Positions 19,345-27,451 of a DNA stretch of 64,000 nt are shown one piece after another (within the stretch, counting starts at the first letter, position 1; each line of letters begins with the position of its first letter). A program made the position numbers and the translations under genes. This stretch comes from Pleionea litopenaei (GTDB lineage: Bacteria; Pseudomonadota; Gammaproteobacteria; Enterobacterales; Kangiellaceae): NCBI RefSeq assembly GCF_031198435.1, contig NZ_CP133548.1, positions 2,452,001 to 2,516,000 on the forward strand, given 5' to 3'. The notes under the pieces were generated by a model. It was not told the origin of the DNA. It saw nothing but the letters and a program-made list of their open reading frames with translations, and ran no database searches.

Positions 19345-19977
19345 TTAGTCGGATGCTTTCGCCGACTGATCCAATTCAACAAACAACTTATCGCTACCAG
19401 CACCGCAAGCGATAATGGATCTCATCATGGCTTCGACGGAGGCTCCCGGGACGACTTCAACCAACTCCGCGGGTACATGATAAATATTCCCAGAAGTAGG
19501 ATTCGGTCCGGTTGGCATAAATATCGTGACTAAGCCATTTTGGTGCCGCGCCGTCGTAATCGCCGTCACTGTGGTGGGACAATCAACACCAAATAATTTG
19601 ACTCGTACGACTTCGCCTTTCGAAAATGGAGAAGACTCGGGATCACCCATAAATTGACTGATTATTTCTTTGATTATTCGATAACCCGGAGCCAATTTAA
19701 CGAGATATTGATCAAACCGACTGTGCAGCCATTTACCAATGGTTGTCGATACCAGTGTTCCAATCATAAAACACGCTAGGGTAATTAAGATCACCACCAA
19801 AAAATCAGCGACCAGCTCTGGAACAGGGTAATGCTGGGTCATCCAATCTGTGGCTGGCTGAATCAGATCCGTCACAAAGAAAAACAACCAGCGAAACACG
19901 AAAAACAAAATGACTAGCGGCATCACCACTAGCAGTCCACCAATCAATGATTGTTTAAATATAGCTTTTGCTTTCAA
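19345..19977 (-). CDS. DUF502 family membrane protein
   Basis: Protein of about 211 residues. Two N-terminal hydrophobic spans (LIGGLLVVMPLVILFFVFRW and LVADFLVVILITLACFMIG) are followed by a soluble region with KLAPGYRIIKEIISQFMG, VRVKLFGVDCPTTVTAI and TIFMPTGPNPTSGNIYHVPA, the recognised core of the DUF502 family. Function is unknown; plant relatives (COV1) affect vascular patterning. The frame opens at TTG 19983, but GGAG lies only two bases before it; the TTG at 19977 is eight bases from GGAG and is preferred. It follows the GcvR-like gene by about 16 bases, so they are likely co-transcribed. Confidence 0.88.
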   Translation of the reverse strand: MKAKAIFKQSLIGGLLVVMPLVILFFVFRWLFFFVTDLIQPATDWMTQHYPVPELVADFLVVILITLACFMIGTLVSTTIGKWLHSRFDQYLVKLAPGYRIIKEIISQFMGDPESSPFSKGEVVRVKLFGVDCPTTVTAITTARHQNGLVTIFMPTGPNPTSGNIYHVPAELVEVVPGASVEAMMRSIIACGAGSDKLFVELDQSAKASD

Positions 19978-19993
19978 TCTCAATACTCCGGTT

Positions 19994-20509
19994 CTAAGAC
20001 GATCGAATGGTTAGCTCGACCATTAGATCAGCTGCAATCGACTCCAAGGCTTCTTGAATGTCGGCAATATCGATAGATTCAGGCATACCTGCCACAATAT
20101 TGGCTCGAAAAATATCGCCGCCTGACATAGGCGCGGCTTCAATCTGACTGTCCAGCGCCTCTACATTCACTAAAGAGCGAGATAATGTATCGGTGATTTC
20201 ATGAATAATGCCTGCTTTATCATTGCCAATGACCTCGATATCAATGCGTTGCTTGTTCGCTGAATCATCAGCCAACAACTCTGCTCGTATGTCGAGTGTC
20301 AGCTCACTGAGTGTGTTCAATTGGTTGCAGGCAACATCAATAGCCTCTGCCGGAAACTCGGCTAAGATTAATCCTGAAAACTTTCCACCTAGGTGCGATA
20401 AGCGACTCTCTAACCAGTTTCCCCCCTGATTTCGAACCACTTCTGACAAACGTTGGACGATACCCGGTCGATCATCGCCAAAAACGGAAATTAATAACTT
20501 CGCAGTCAT
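19994..20509 (-). CDS. gcvR: Double-ACT-domain protein, GcvR-like
   Basis: Protein of 171 residues built of two ACT domains, about 4-80 and 88-170, each opening with an ACT-type strand and loop (LISVFGDDRPGIVQRLSEVV and DIEVIGNDKAGIIHEITDTL). Size and layout match GcvR, the glycine-sensing antagonist of GcvA in gcv regulation (190 residues in E. coli). A gcvTHP operon occurs 38 kb away in this window, so a role in glycine cleavage control is plausible, but no gcvA is visible here and many ACT-ACT proteins have other roles. It diverges from rlmI with a 62-base gap. Confidence 0.75.
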   Translation of the reverse strand: MTAKLLISVFGDDRPGIVQRLSEVVRNQGGNWLESRLSHLGGKFSGLILAEFPAEAIDVACNQLNTLSELTLDIRAELLADDSANKQRIDIEVIGNDKAGIIHEITDTLSRSLVNVEALDSQIEAAPMSGGDIFRANIVAGMPESIDIADIQEALESIAADLMVELTIRSS

Positions 20510-20571
20510 AGTCTAATCCCTGTATTGATTGTTACAATGTCCAATATATTGATACTGGTTCTGAAGCACCC

Positions 20572-21765
20572 ATGAGTTTAGCGAATCTATACCTAAAAAA
20601 GAACGAAGAAAAGCGCATCAAAAATGGGCACCTATGGATTTATAGCAATGAGATAGATACTCAACGCTCTCCCTTGGCTAGTTTTTCAGCCGGAGAACTG
20701 GTTAACATCGTTCAATCAACTGGCAAGACTTTAGGCGTAGGCTACATTAACCCAAATAACTTACTGTGCGCTAGATTGTTGAACCGTTCCAGTGACCAAC
20801 CTATCGACAAATCGTTTTTCGTCCACAAGTTTAATATTGCATTGTCTCTGCGCCAACGTCTTTTTGACAAGCCATTCTACCGTTTAGTCTACGGTGAAAG
20901 CGATGAATTACCCGGTCTAATCGTCGATCGTTTTGGCGAGCACCTTGTGGTTCAAGTGACCACTGCAGGTATGGAAAACTTTACTCAAGAAATTTCCGAG
21001 GCATTGCAAAAGGTCTGCAAACCAACATCCATTTTGTTCCGTAATGACACCAATGCGCGAACCGCTGAATCACTCGACCGCGAAAATCGACAAGGATTTG
21101 GCGAAACACCAAAAGCCATTACCATTGAAGAAAATCAAACAGCATTCACTATTCATCCTCACGATGGTCAAAAAACGGGATGGTTCTACGACCACCGTCA
21201 AAGTCGGCAACAAATTAATCGCTATGTTCAGGGTAAACGCGTGCTTGATGTTTTTGCCTACATTGGTGCTTTTGGAATTCAAGCGCTCAAACACGGCGCT
21301 GAAGAGTGTTGGTCGGTCGATATATCGGCAAAAGCGCTCGATGAATTAGAACAAAACGCCGAACTCAATCACTGTGCCGAACGACTCACCTGTGTGGAAG
21401 GTGACGCACTGACTGCGCTAAAACAACTGAAGCAAAACGACGAGCGGTTTGACGTTATTATTGTCGACCCACCAGCGTTTATAAAACGTAAGAAAGATCA
21501 TAAAGCAGGCCTAAACGCATATCGAAAAATTAATGAAGCAGCGATGCGCTTACTTAGCCGCGACGGTATATTACTTTCAGCATCGTGTTCAATGCACTTA
21601 AAAGAACACGAACTGCAGGATGTATTGCGAGCGGCAGGAAGGCACTTAGATAAGCGAGTGCAAATAATAGAGCAGTGTCATCAAGGCCCTGATCACCCAA
21701 TTCACCCGGCCATTCAAGAAACTCGTTATATCAAAGGTTTTATATGCCGAGTTCTTTCTGCATAG
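20572..21765 (+). CDS. rlmI: Class I SAM-dependent rRNA methyltransferase, RlmI-like
   Basis: Methylates cytosine-1962 of 23S rRNA in E. coli (RlmI). Its 397 residues have an N-terminal PUA domain (LKKNEEKRIKNGHLWIYSNE), then the RVLDVFAYIGAFGIQALKHG motif I region and the catalytic-site-like VIIVDPPAFIK. The C-terminal half has SMHLKEHELQDVL and HPAIQETRYIKGF, as in the YccW/RlmI family. Related rRNA methyltransferases share this architecture, so the specific target is inference. It converges with the histidine kinase; between the two stops lies a short tandem repeat. Confidence 0.9.
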   Translation: MSLANLYLKKNEEKRIKNGHLWIYSNEIDTQRSPLASFSAGELVNIVQSTGKTLGVGYINPNNLLCARLLNRSSDQPIDKSFFVHKFNIALSLRQRLFDKPFYRLVYGESDELPGLIVDRFGEHLVVQVTTAGMENFTQEISEALQKVCKPTSILFRNDTNARTAESLDRENRQGFGETPKAITIEENQTAFTIHPHDGQKTGWFYDHRQSRQQINRYVQGKRVLDVFAYIGAFGIQALKHGAEECWSVDISAKALDELEQNAELNHCAERLTCVEGDALTALKQLKQNDERFDVIIVDPPAFIKRKKDHKAGLNAYRKINEAAMRLLSRDGILLSASCSMHLKEHELQDVLRAAGRHLDKRVQIIEQCHQGPDHPIHPAIQETRYIKGFICRVLSA

Positions 21766-21816
21766 CTATGATTTATCGAATAATATATAAGTCGATGTCT
21801 AGTGCTAATCCATTGG

Positions 21817-21858
21817 GGCTAAACCAAGATGGCTGAACCAAGAGGGCTAAACCAGTTA
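21817..21858. repeat. Three 14-base tandem repeats between rlmI and the kinase gene
   Basis: GGCTAAACCAAGAT, GGCTGAACCAAGAG and GGCTAAACCAGTTA stand head to tail with a period of exactly 14. They fill most of the 95-base convergent gap. Function unknown. Confidence 0.75.
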
Positions 21859-21860
21859 CA

Positions 21861-24170
21861 TTAGGTCTTTTGTGGTACTAATTTTTCTAATACAGTGACC
21901 AACTCATGGTCGCTGTAGGGCTTGTTAATCTGCTCATCCATTCCAGCTTTTTTAATTGTTTCAAAGTGTTCTTCAAATACATTCGCGGTGACAGCGATGA
22001 TCGGCTTTCGCGGCAACTGTTGTTTCATTTCGAAATCGCGAATCATCTTAGCGGCTTCATAACCATTTAAAACCGGCATTTCACAATCCATTAATATGGC
22101 ATCAATCGTTGCCGCATGATCCACATAATACTCGAAAGCTTCTTTACCATTCTCGGCATGAAAAAGTTCATGTCCTAATTTCATCGCAATACTTTTTAAT
22201 ACCAAAAAATTAACTTTATTGTCTTCTGCGACTAACAAGTTCAAGTGCTGTCCTGCGGAGGACATTTTACTTTCGATAGTAGATGAAACTTTTTGCTCTG
22301 AGAGATAAGGAATACTTAAATACACACAAGTCCCTTTTCCAATTTGTGACTCGACCGCTATTTTACCGCCCAACCGGTTTAAGATTTCACGCGTAATATG
22401 TAATCCTAAACCTACCTGCTTCGCACCTTCTTTAGTGGCTAAATAATCTGCATTAAAGGGTTCAAAAAGCCGTGCAATTTGCTCCTGATCCATCCCTTCT
22501 CCAGAGTCTTTGACCGCGATTAATAACGCCTTAGGATCGGCATCAAGCATGAGTTTGATTGATCCCGTCGCAGTAAAGCTCAAAGCATTTTCTAAGATAT
22601 TGGCTAAGACCTGCTTTAACCGCTCAACATCGAGAGCAACAATTGACGGAACATTCTCAGAAATTTCTAACTCTCCAGTCAGCTCGCTCTCGACAAACCT
22701 CAATTCGAAAGTTTCCCAAAGCTCGCGTACCACCGATTGAATGTCTACATTTCTTACTTGCAGAGTATAATGCTCAGAATTCAACTTTGACATTTCGAGT
22801 AGATCATTAACTAAAGTCAGTAAGCTATTGCCACAGCCTCGAATAATCTGATTCAGCTTTCTACCTTCGCTTGATTGAATATGATCATTAAGAATTTTTG
22901 AAACGCCAATAATGCCATTGAGTGGGGTGCGCATTTCATGACTAACTCGTGCGAGTAATTGACTCTTAGCTTGGTTTTGTGCAGATGCCGTTGCATGCTC
23001 TCGTTTCAGTTGACTAACACGTAGCGAGAGAAACCAAGACATTACACAAAAGTGACTAACAATCGCAACCTTAAACATCAACCATTTGTTGTCTAAAGAA
23101 ATACTAAACAAGTCGAAAATTCCTAAGATGACATACACACCCCAAAGACACCAAATTAACCATGCAACAAAAAAGTATTTAGCAAATAAATCACGCTTAA
23201 TAAAACCTAGGTAAGCACTGAGGCCAAAAATCAATAGACTATGAAGCAACATCAACAACATAGAGCCCTGAATATAATCTTCGGAACTGATAACGCTGCG
23301 CGCAACTAGCCACATACCATCAATAGCAAGAAGCAATAGAAGACCTTGGTTCATCGGTTCCGAATAGCGTTCGATAGAGATAAATTGTCGCATGTAAATT
23401 AACGCGCACATTGAAGCAAGAACAATCGACATTTGGCCAGCTGCCAAGACTATGTGTATGTCTCGAGGAAATAAAACAAATAGGTAACCATCAAGAAAGA
23501 GAAAAAACATCACCACAGAGGAAATAAATGCCATGTAACTTAATTGCAAACGATCCAATCCAGAAATCGACATGAGTAAGTGATAAATAATCAACATACC
23601 GAGCAAGCCATAAACAAACATATCTAGCCCAAATAAATAGGCATTGTTGCGTGCCCCTATTGCAACCGGCTCCAAACGAGAACTGACATCGAAGACACCA
23701 CGATGCGAGGTACTCATAAAAAATTGAACAGATTCGCCGGTAGGAATACGAAGAGAGAAATTTAGGCCAGGCCCCCAATATTCACGATTAACCTTCGCCG
23801 GGTAATCGGCTCCTAAAATCTTTTTTTGCTGTCGACCATCACTAAACAGAGCCCAGACCTCGACGCGACGCATGGTCCCATTTTTTAGAGTAAATAACCA
23901 ATTGATCTCGTTAGATTGATTTTCTATTGTCAATTTCAGCCAATGCTGTTGACTGATAACACCGAGCGATGTGTGCCCGGCTTGGAGTGGTTGCCAAGAT
24001 AAATTAGGCGAGGCTTGCAACTGCTCAAAGGTTATCGGATTGGGCACTGCCACAATCTCATATTGATCACCGACATCGACTGAATCAGCATTGGTTAACT
24101 CAACGGTGTTACCGAAGGCTCCCCCAGAACTAAGCAGCAGGCAAAAAATAATAAAAATTATCGGTTTCAA
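21861..24170 (-). CDS. 7TMR-DISM hybrid sensor histidine kinase/response regulator
   Basis: Protein of 769 residues, with a TTG start and no clear Shine-Dalgarno. A signal sequence (IIFIIFCLLLSSGGAFG) precedes a periplasmic 7TMR-DISMED2 sensor domain (about 20-185, HWLKLTIENQSNEINWLF). Seven transmembrane helices lie at about 185-390. A coiled linker leads to HisKA with phospho-acceptor H411 in RVSHEMRTPLNG and a HATPase domain with DSGEGMDQEQ and GLGLHITREI. A C-terminal receiver has D695 in MDCEMPVLNGYEA. No output domain is present, so phosphate probably goes on to an HPt protein elsewhere. The periplasmic fold often binds carbohydrate-like ligands. Stimulus unknown. Confidence 0.94.
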   Translation of the reverse strand: MKPIIFIIFCLLLSSGGAFGNTVELTNADSVDVGDQYEIVAVPNPITFEQLQASPNLSWQPLQAGHTSLGVISQQHWLKLTIENQSNEINWLFTLKNGTMRRVEVWALFSDGRQQKKILGADYPAKVNREYWGPGLNFSLRIPTGESVQFFMSTSHRGVFDVSSRLEPVAIGARNNAYLFGLDMFVYGLLGMLIIYHLLMSISGLDRLQLSYMAFISSVVMFFLFLDGYLFVLFPRDIHIVLAAGQMSIVLASMCALIYMRQFISIERYSEPMNQGLLLLLAIDGMWLVARSVISSEDYIQGSMLLMLLHSLLIFGLSAYLGFIKRDLFAKYFFVAWLIWCLWGVYVILGIFDLFSISLDNKWLMFKVAIVSHFCVMSWFLSLRVSQLKREHATASAQNQAKSQLLARVSHEMRTPLNGIIGVSKILNDHIQSSEGRKLNQIIRGCGNSLLTLVNDLLEMSKLNSEHYTLQVRNVDIQSVVRELWETFELRFVESELTGELEISENVPSIVALDVERLKQVLANILENALSFTATGSIKLMLDADPKALLIAVKDSGEGMDQEQIARLFEPFNADYLATKEGAKQVGLGLHITREILNRLGGKIAVESQIGKGTCVYLSIPYLSEQKVSSTIESKMSSAGQHLNLLVAEDNKVNFLVLKSIAMKLGHELFHAENGKEAFEYYVDHAATIDAILMDCEMPVLNGYEAAKMIRDFEMKQQLPRKPIIAVTANVFEEHFETIKKAGMDEQINKPYSDHELVTVLEKLVPQKT

Positions 24171-24182
24171 TAGGAAGCTTTA

Positions 24183-24213
24183 TTCGACTAATAATGAATT
24201 AATAGTAGTCGAA
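24183..24213. repeat. Inverted repeat in the kinase gene leader
   Basis: TTCGACTA and TAGTCGAA, 8-bp arms with a 15-base loop, 13 bases upstream of the histidine kinase start on the minus strand, next to an A8 run. Could be an operator or part of the end of the gpsA transcript. Confidence 0.55.
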
Positions 24214-24291
24214 AAAAAACGAATAAACAGCCCTAAACTGATGGAGCCAGCTTAAACGATTGGAAGAAATAACTCAGCAGTTGACGCCGTG

Positions 24292-24621
24292 TTAATCGTC
24301 TTTCGGATGCTGTAGCAACTGGTCGGCGGTAGCCACGGTACTGTCAACCATGTTTTTCTGGTAAGACGTCGTTTCCGACAACGCCTTTAATTGAACTTTT
24401 TGAGCAACCATTCGTGTCTTGAGCAGCATTTCTAAATCAGGCAATTTGTTTTGCTGAGTCAACGTGAGGTATTGAATATGCTCACCCAATTGTTGTGTTT
24501 GACGGCTAATATCGAGTTGACTTTGTGTTTCTTGCGCTTTTGCTTGCCCTTGATTAAGACCCCAAAAGTAACCCGCTACTGCAGCGGCAATCGCTAAGAT
24601 CGAAGAAATCAGGTAGTTCAT
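24292..24621 (-). CDS. Hypothetical small membrane-anchored protein
   Basis: Not recognised. A 109-residue protein with one N-terminal hydrophobic helix (LISSILAIAAAVAGYFWGL) followed by a polar, glutamine-rich, likely coiled-coil region (QAKAQETQSQLDISRQTQQL). This resembles a signal-anchor protein with a periplasmic or cytoplasmic coil. Its ATG lies 3 bases after the gpsA stop, so it probably shares the secB-gpsA transcript. No domain or catalytic residues are evident. Confidence 0.7.
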   Translation of the reverse strand: MNYLISSILAIAAAVAGYFWGLNQGQAKAQETQSQLDISRQTQQLGEHIQYLTLTQQNKLPDLEMLLKTRMVAQKVQLKALSETTSYQKNMVDSTVATADQLLQHPKDD

Positions 24622-24624
24622 AAC

Positions 24625-25641
24625 TTATTGCCCTTCTTGTTTTAAATCACGCCCTAGCAACTCATAGGCCTGTTGAACCGGGTCAGCGCCTTCATGAACG
24701 ATTCGGTAAATAGCTTGTGAAATAGGCATATCGACATTGTATTTCTCAGACAAGAGTACCGCTTGGTGAGCATTCTTGGCCCCTTCGACCACTTGACCAA
24801 TTTCTTCTATCGCTTGCTCCACCCCGACGCCATGCCCTAAAGCTAGACCAAAACGGCGGTTTCGAGATTGGTTGTCGGTACAGGTTAAGATTAAATCACC
24901 CAACCCGGCCATGCCTTGAAAGGTTTCTGGTTTACCACCAAGTTTGAGCCCTAACCGTTGAATTTCAGCGAGGCCTCGAGTAATCAGCGCCGTTCGCGCG
25001 TTCGCACCAAACCCCATGCCATCAGCAATACCAGCACCGACGGCAACAACATTCTTTAACGCACCGCCCAACTGAACACCAATCAAATCATCACTGGTAT
25101 ACACACGAAACGCGCTGTTGACCAATCGTTCGGTCATATCGTTGGTAAGCGTCTCATTGTTCGATGCCAAGGTGATAGCGGTCGGCATGGCGGTTGCCAA
25201 CTCTTTCGCAAACGTTGGCCCAGATAACACCGCCATAGGCGTCGAAGCGCCAAACATTTCAGCAGCCAACTCGTGCAGAAAGCGTCCAGTTCCGGGCTCT
25301 AAACCTTTACAAGCCCACACTAAACGAACATCGTTGCCAACCAAAGGTTTAATGTTTTTCAGCGACTCAGAGAAGGCATGACTGGGAGTTGCGATAAGAA
25401 TGTCACGAACACCATCAAGTGCCTGAGCGAGATCAGACGTCACCTCTAGTGTCGATGGGAAGGGAGCATCAGGAAGATACTTGGCATTGCAACGCTGCTG
25501 CTGCATCAGCGCTACTTGCTCAGCGTCACGCGACCAAAGTCGAGTGGGGTTGCCATTTCCGGCCAGTAAAATAGCCAGAGCAGTTCCAAATGAACCGGAA
25601 CCAAGAACCGCTATCGGTGAAAACTGCTCAGGCTTTGTCAT
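24625..25641 (-). CDS. gpsA: Glycerol-3-phosphate dehydrogenase (NAD(P)+)
   Basis: Reduces dihydroxyacetone phosphate to sn-glycerol-3-phosphate for phospholipid synthesis; cytosolic. The NAD-binding motif IAVLGSGSFGTALA is near the N-terminus. The substrate site shows VWACKGLEPGTGRFL and, later, GGALKNVVAVGAGIADGMGF with the catalytic lysine. The frame extends to 25659, but the ATG at 25641 gives a more typical N-terminus (MTKPEQFS). At 338 residues it is normal for the family. It follows secB, as in E. coli and most gammaproteobacteria. Confidence 0.97.
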   Translation of the reverse strand: MTKPEQFSPIAVLGSGSFGTALAILLAGNGNPTRLWSRDAEQVALMQQQRCNAKYLPDAPFPSTLEVTSDLAQALDGVRDILIATPSHAFSESLKNIKPLVGNDVRLVWACKGLEPGTGRFLHELAAEMFGASTPMAVLSGPTFAKELATAMPTAITLASNNETLTNDMTERLVNSAFRVYTSDDLIGVQLGGALKNVVAVGAGIADGMGFGANARTALITRGLAEIQRLGLKLGGKPETFQGMAGLGDLILTCTDNQSRNRRFGLALGHGVGVEQAIEEIGQVVEGAKNAHQAVLLSEKYNVDMPISQAIYRIVHEGADPVQQAYELLGRDLKQEGQ

Positions 25642-25668
25642 AAAATCGTCTCGTTGCAAACAACAAGA

Positions 25669-26196
25669 TTATTCCGCAGCTGCGTTCTCAGCTCCACCAG
25701 CTTGCTGTTGCGCTTGCTGTTGTGCCTGTTCTAATTGTTGTTGGTACAACAAATCAAAGTTTACTGGCGTTAAATACATTGGAGGGAAACCGCCTTTAGT
25801 CACCAAATTAGAAATCGTCTCGCGACTGTATGGGAATAAGGTTTCAGGGCAATATGTGCTCAAAATGCGGTGTAACTGCGCGTCATTCAACCCTTTAAGA
25901 CCAAAAATACCTGCTTGTTGTACTTCAACTAGAAAACCGGTTTTTTCGCCCTGTGCAGCGGTCATGGTTACACTTAAAACAACTTCAAACACATCGTCAC
26001 TTAACTTTCGTGAACGGCTATTCAATTCCATTTTAACTTCTGGCTTGAAGTCTGGATCTTGGAAAATCTCTGGAACGTTTGGTGCTTCAAAAGAAATATC
26101 TTTGGTGTAAATTCGTTGAATGGCAACTTGAATACCCTCAGGAGTTTGAGCCGCGCCCTCAGTGCCTTCTGATTTAATATCTACTTGATCTGTCAT
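25669..26196 (-). CDS. secB: Protein-export chaperone SecB
   Basis: Cytosolic tetrameric chaperone that holds preproteins unfolded and delivers them to SecA. Of 175 residues, the core matches SecB: IQRIYTKDISFEAPNVPEIF, VEVQQAGIF, LSTYCPETLFPYSRETIS and GGFPPMYLTPVNFD. The C-terminus is a glutamine- and alanine-rich tail (about 150-175, QQQLEQAQQQAQQQAGG). E. coli SecB ends in a shorter, different tail, so this extension is lineage-specific. It is followed by gpsA with a 10-28 base gap. The leader (26197-26336) holds a 7-bp inverted repeat. Confidence 0.97.
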   Translation of the reverse strand: MTDQVDIKSEGTEGAAQTPEGIQVAIQRIYTKDISFEAPNVPEIFQDPDFKPEVKMELNSRSRKLSDDVFEVVLSVTMTAAQGEKTGFLVEVQQAGIFGLKGLNDAQLHRILSTYCPETLFPYSRETISNLVTKGGFPPMYLTPVNFDLLYQQQLEQAQQQAQQQAGGAENAAAE

Positions 26197-26291
26197 AACT
26201 TACTCTCTTAATTTTTCTAATGGACTGTGTTTTTACTAGACAATTAATGTCGCAGAACAGGGTTGTTTCTGAACAAAAAGGTCTACTGTTT

Positions 26292-26309
26292 GTCATCGAC
26301 TCCGATGAC
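26292..26309. repeat. Inverted repeat upstream of secB
   Basis: GTCATCG-ACTC-CGATGAC, 7-bp arms and a 4-base loop, in the 140-base gap between the rhodanese stop and secB start. No T-run follows directly, so a terminator is uncertain. Confidence 0.5.
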
Positions 26310-26336
26310 TATCCCTAAATTGGCAACTGGTACCGA

Positions 26337-26762
26337 CTAGCTACGTACCACAGGCAGATTTTCGCCTACCCAAGATTGATACCCGCCGGCAAGTCGAAAA
26401 ACTTGCTCAAACCCAGCTTTCTTTAGCTTAGAAGCTGCAGGTCCGGCCGTTACACCACTGGCACAAACCATGATAATGGGTGTGTTTTTATACTTTTCAA
26501 GCTCTTTTTCGCTTGAGTCGAGTTTTGATTGCGGAATATTTTTTGAGCCCGCGATATGGCCTTTATTAAAATCAGCAATCGCTCGCATATCAATCACCAA
26601 AGCATCTTCTTTATTGATTAGGTGGGTGACTTGCTGAGGTACGATGGACTTAACACCGTTTCGCATGTGCTGAAATTGCGCAATTAACAATAAGACTGCG
26701 ACCACAGTCCAAGCGCCTGATAGATACGGGTGACCGATTAAAAATTCAATTATTGATTCCAT
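26337..26762 (-). CDS. Membrane-anchored rhodanese-like protein (YibN type)
   Basis: Protein of 141 residues: an N-terminal membrane helix (LSGAWTVVAVLLLIAQFQH) and a rhodanese domain from about 45 to 140. The active-site loop reads VCASGVTAG, with the catalytic cysteine at its start. This matches YibN, whose gene stands beside grxC-secB-gpsA in E. coli. There is no grxC between it and secB here. The physiological sulfur acceptor is not known. A plausible sigma-70-type promoter lies about 45 bases upstream. Confidence 0.9.
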   Translation of the reverse strand: MESIIEFLIGHPYLSGAWTVVAVLLLIAQFQHMRNGVKSIVPQQVTHLINKEDALVIDMRAIADFNKGHIAGSKNIPQSKLDSSEKELEKYKNTPIIMVCASGVTAGPAASKLKKAGFEQVFRLAGGYQSWVGENLPVVRS

Positions 26763-26805
26763 GATCTCTTATTTTCGTCGTGTAAAGATAACGCGTTGGG
26801 GAGGC

Positions 26806-26834
26806 ATTATGCGCAAAATTTCAGGCAGGTGCAA
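26806..26834 (-). promoter_or_regulatory. Putative promoter of the rhodanese gene
   Basis: On the minus strand, TTGCAC (26834-26829), a 17-base spacer and CATAAT (26811-26806), 43 bases before the ATG. The -35 match is poor, so this is only moderately supported. Confidence 0.45.
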
Positions 26835-26870
26835 AGAAAGCTGTAACTACTTGGTTTTCCGAAAGTTATA

Positions 26871-26904
26871 TTGCACAGAGATAATGTAACTTACCCCTGT
26901 GCAA
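26871..26904. repeat. Inverted repeat between nfeD and rhodanese genes
   Basis: TTGCACAG and CTGTGCAA, 8-bp arms separated by 18 bases, located after nfeD and before the rhodanese promoter. Half-site spacing could suit a dimeric regulator; no T-run is attached. Confidence 0.55.
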
Positions 26905-26940
26905 GGATTGTTAAACGACCCGATTGGCAGAAACGGCTGT

Positions 26941-27420
26941 TTAATCGGCAGTCTTAACCACCTGCTCAACGGGCTTTACCAAAAGCGTGGCACCGTCGAC
27001 ACCCGTCACTTGAACCTGCGTACCCGCTGGACAGTCTTCGCCTTCGACTCGCCAATAAGTGTCATCAAGTTGAATGCGACCATGCCCGTTCTGCAAAGCA
27101 TCGGCTAGCACCGCTTTACGTCCAACCAAAGCGGCCGAACGCTGGTTTAAAGTGGCATATTCATCGTCAGACTTGTCTAACCCTTTGATTCTTGACCAGT
27201 AGCGCCAAGCAAAAAAACTGACTAGCGACATGATACCAAACACTAAAAACTGAATCTGCCAGCTCATGTTGGGCATCAACCACTCGAGAAAACTAACAAA
27301 AATAGCCGACACCCCCATCCACAAGAACAAGGTGCTTGGTGCTAGCATTTCTAAAATAAGCAACACACAACCGAAACTTAGCCAATGCCAGAACTCAATT
27401 TGACTAAACAGCTCTCCCAT
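26941..27420 (-). CDS. NfeD-family membrane protein
   Basis: Protein of 159 residues with N-terminal hydrophobic spans (HWLSFGCVLLILEMLAPS, FLWMGVSAIFVSFLEW, IQFLVFGIMSLVSFFAWRYW) and a C-terminal OB-fold domain (VGRKAVLADALQNGHGRIQL ... WRVEGEDCPAGTQVQVTGVD). NfeD proteins pair with SPFH/stomatin proteins and are thought to help organise membrane microdomains or control membrane protein turnover. It lies 31 bases after the SPFH gene in the same direction with a strong GGAGGCATT site, so it is in the qmcA operon. Confidence 0.93.
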   Translation of the reverse strand: MGELFSQIEFWHWLSFGCVLLILEMLAPSTLFLWMGVSAIFVSFLEWLMPNMSWQIQFLVFGIMSLVSFFAWRYWSRIKGLDKSDDEYATLNQRSAALVGRKAVLADALQNGHGRIQLDDTYWRVEGEDCPAGTQVQVTGVDGATLLVKPVEQVVKTAD

Positions 27421-27451
27421 AATGCCTCCTTAAACCGGATTAAGAACTCAG

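Noticed and set aside
19204-19533. 109-codon plus-strand frame spanning the gap before DUF502
   Set aside because: Mostly antisense to DUF502 and the unknown protein; no SD and no recognisable protein sequence.
25481-26110. Long plus-strand frame of 209 codons opposite gpsA/secB
   Set aside because: It lies antisense to two secure genes, shows low-complexity cysteine runs and no family motif.
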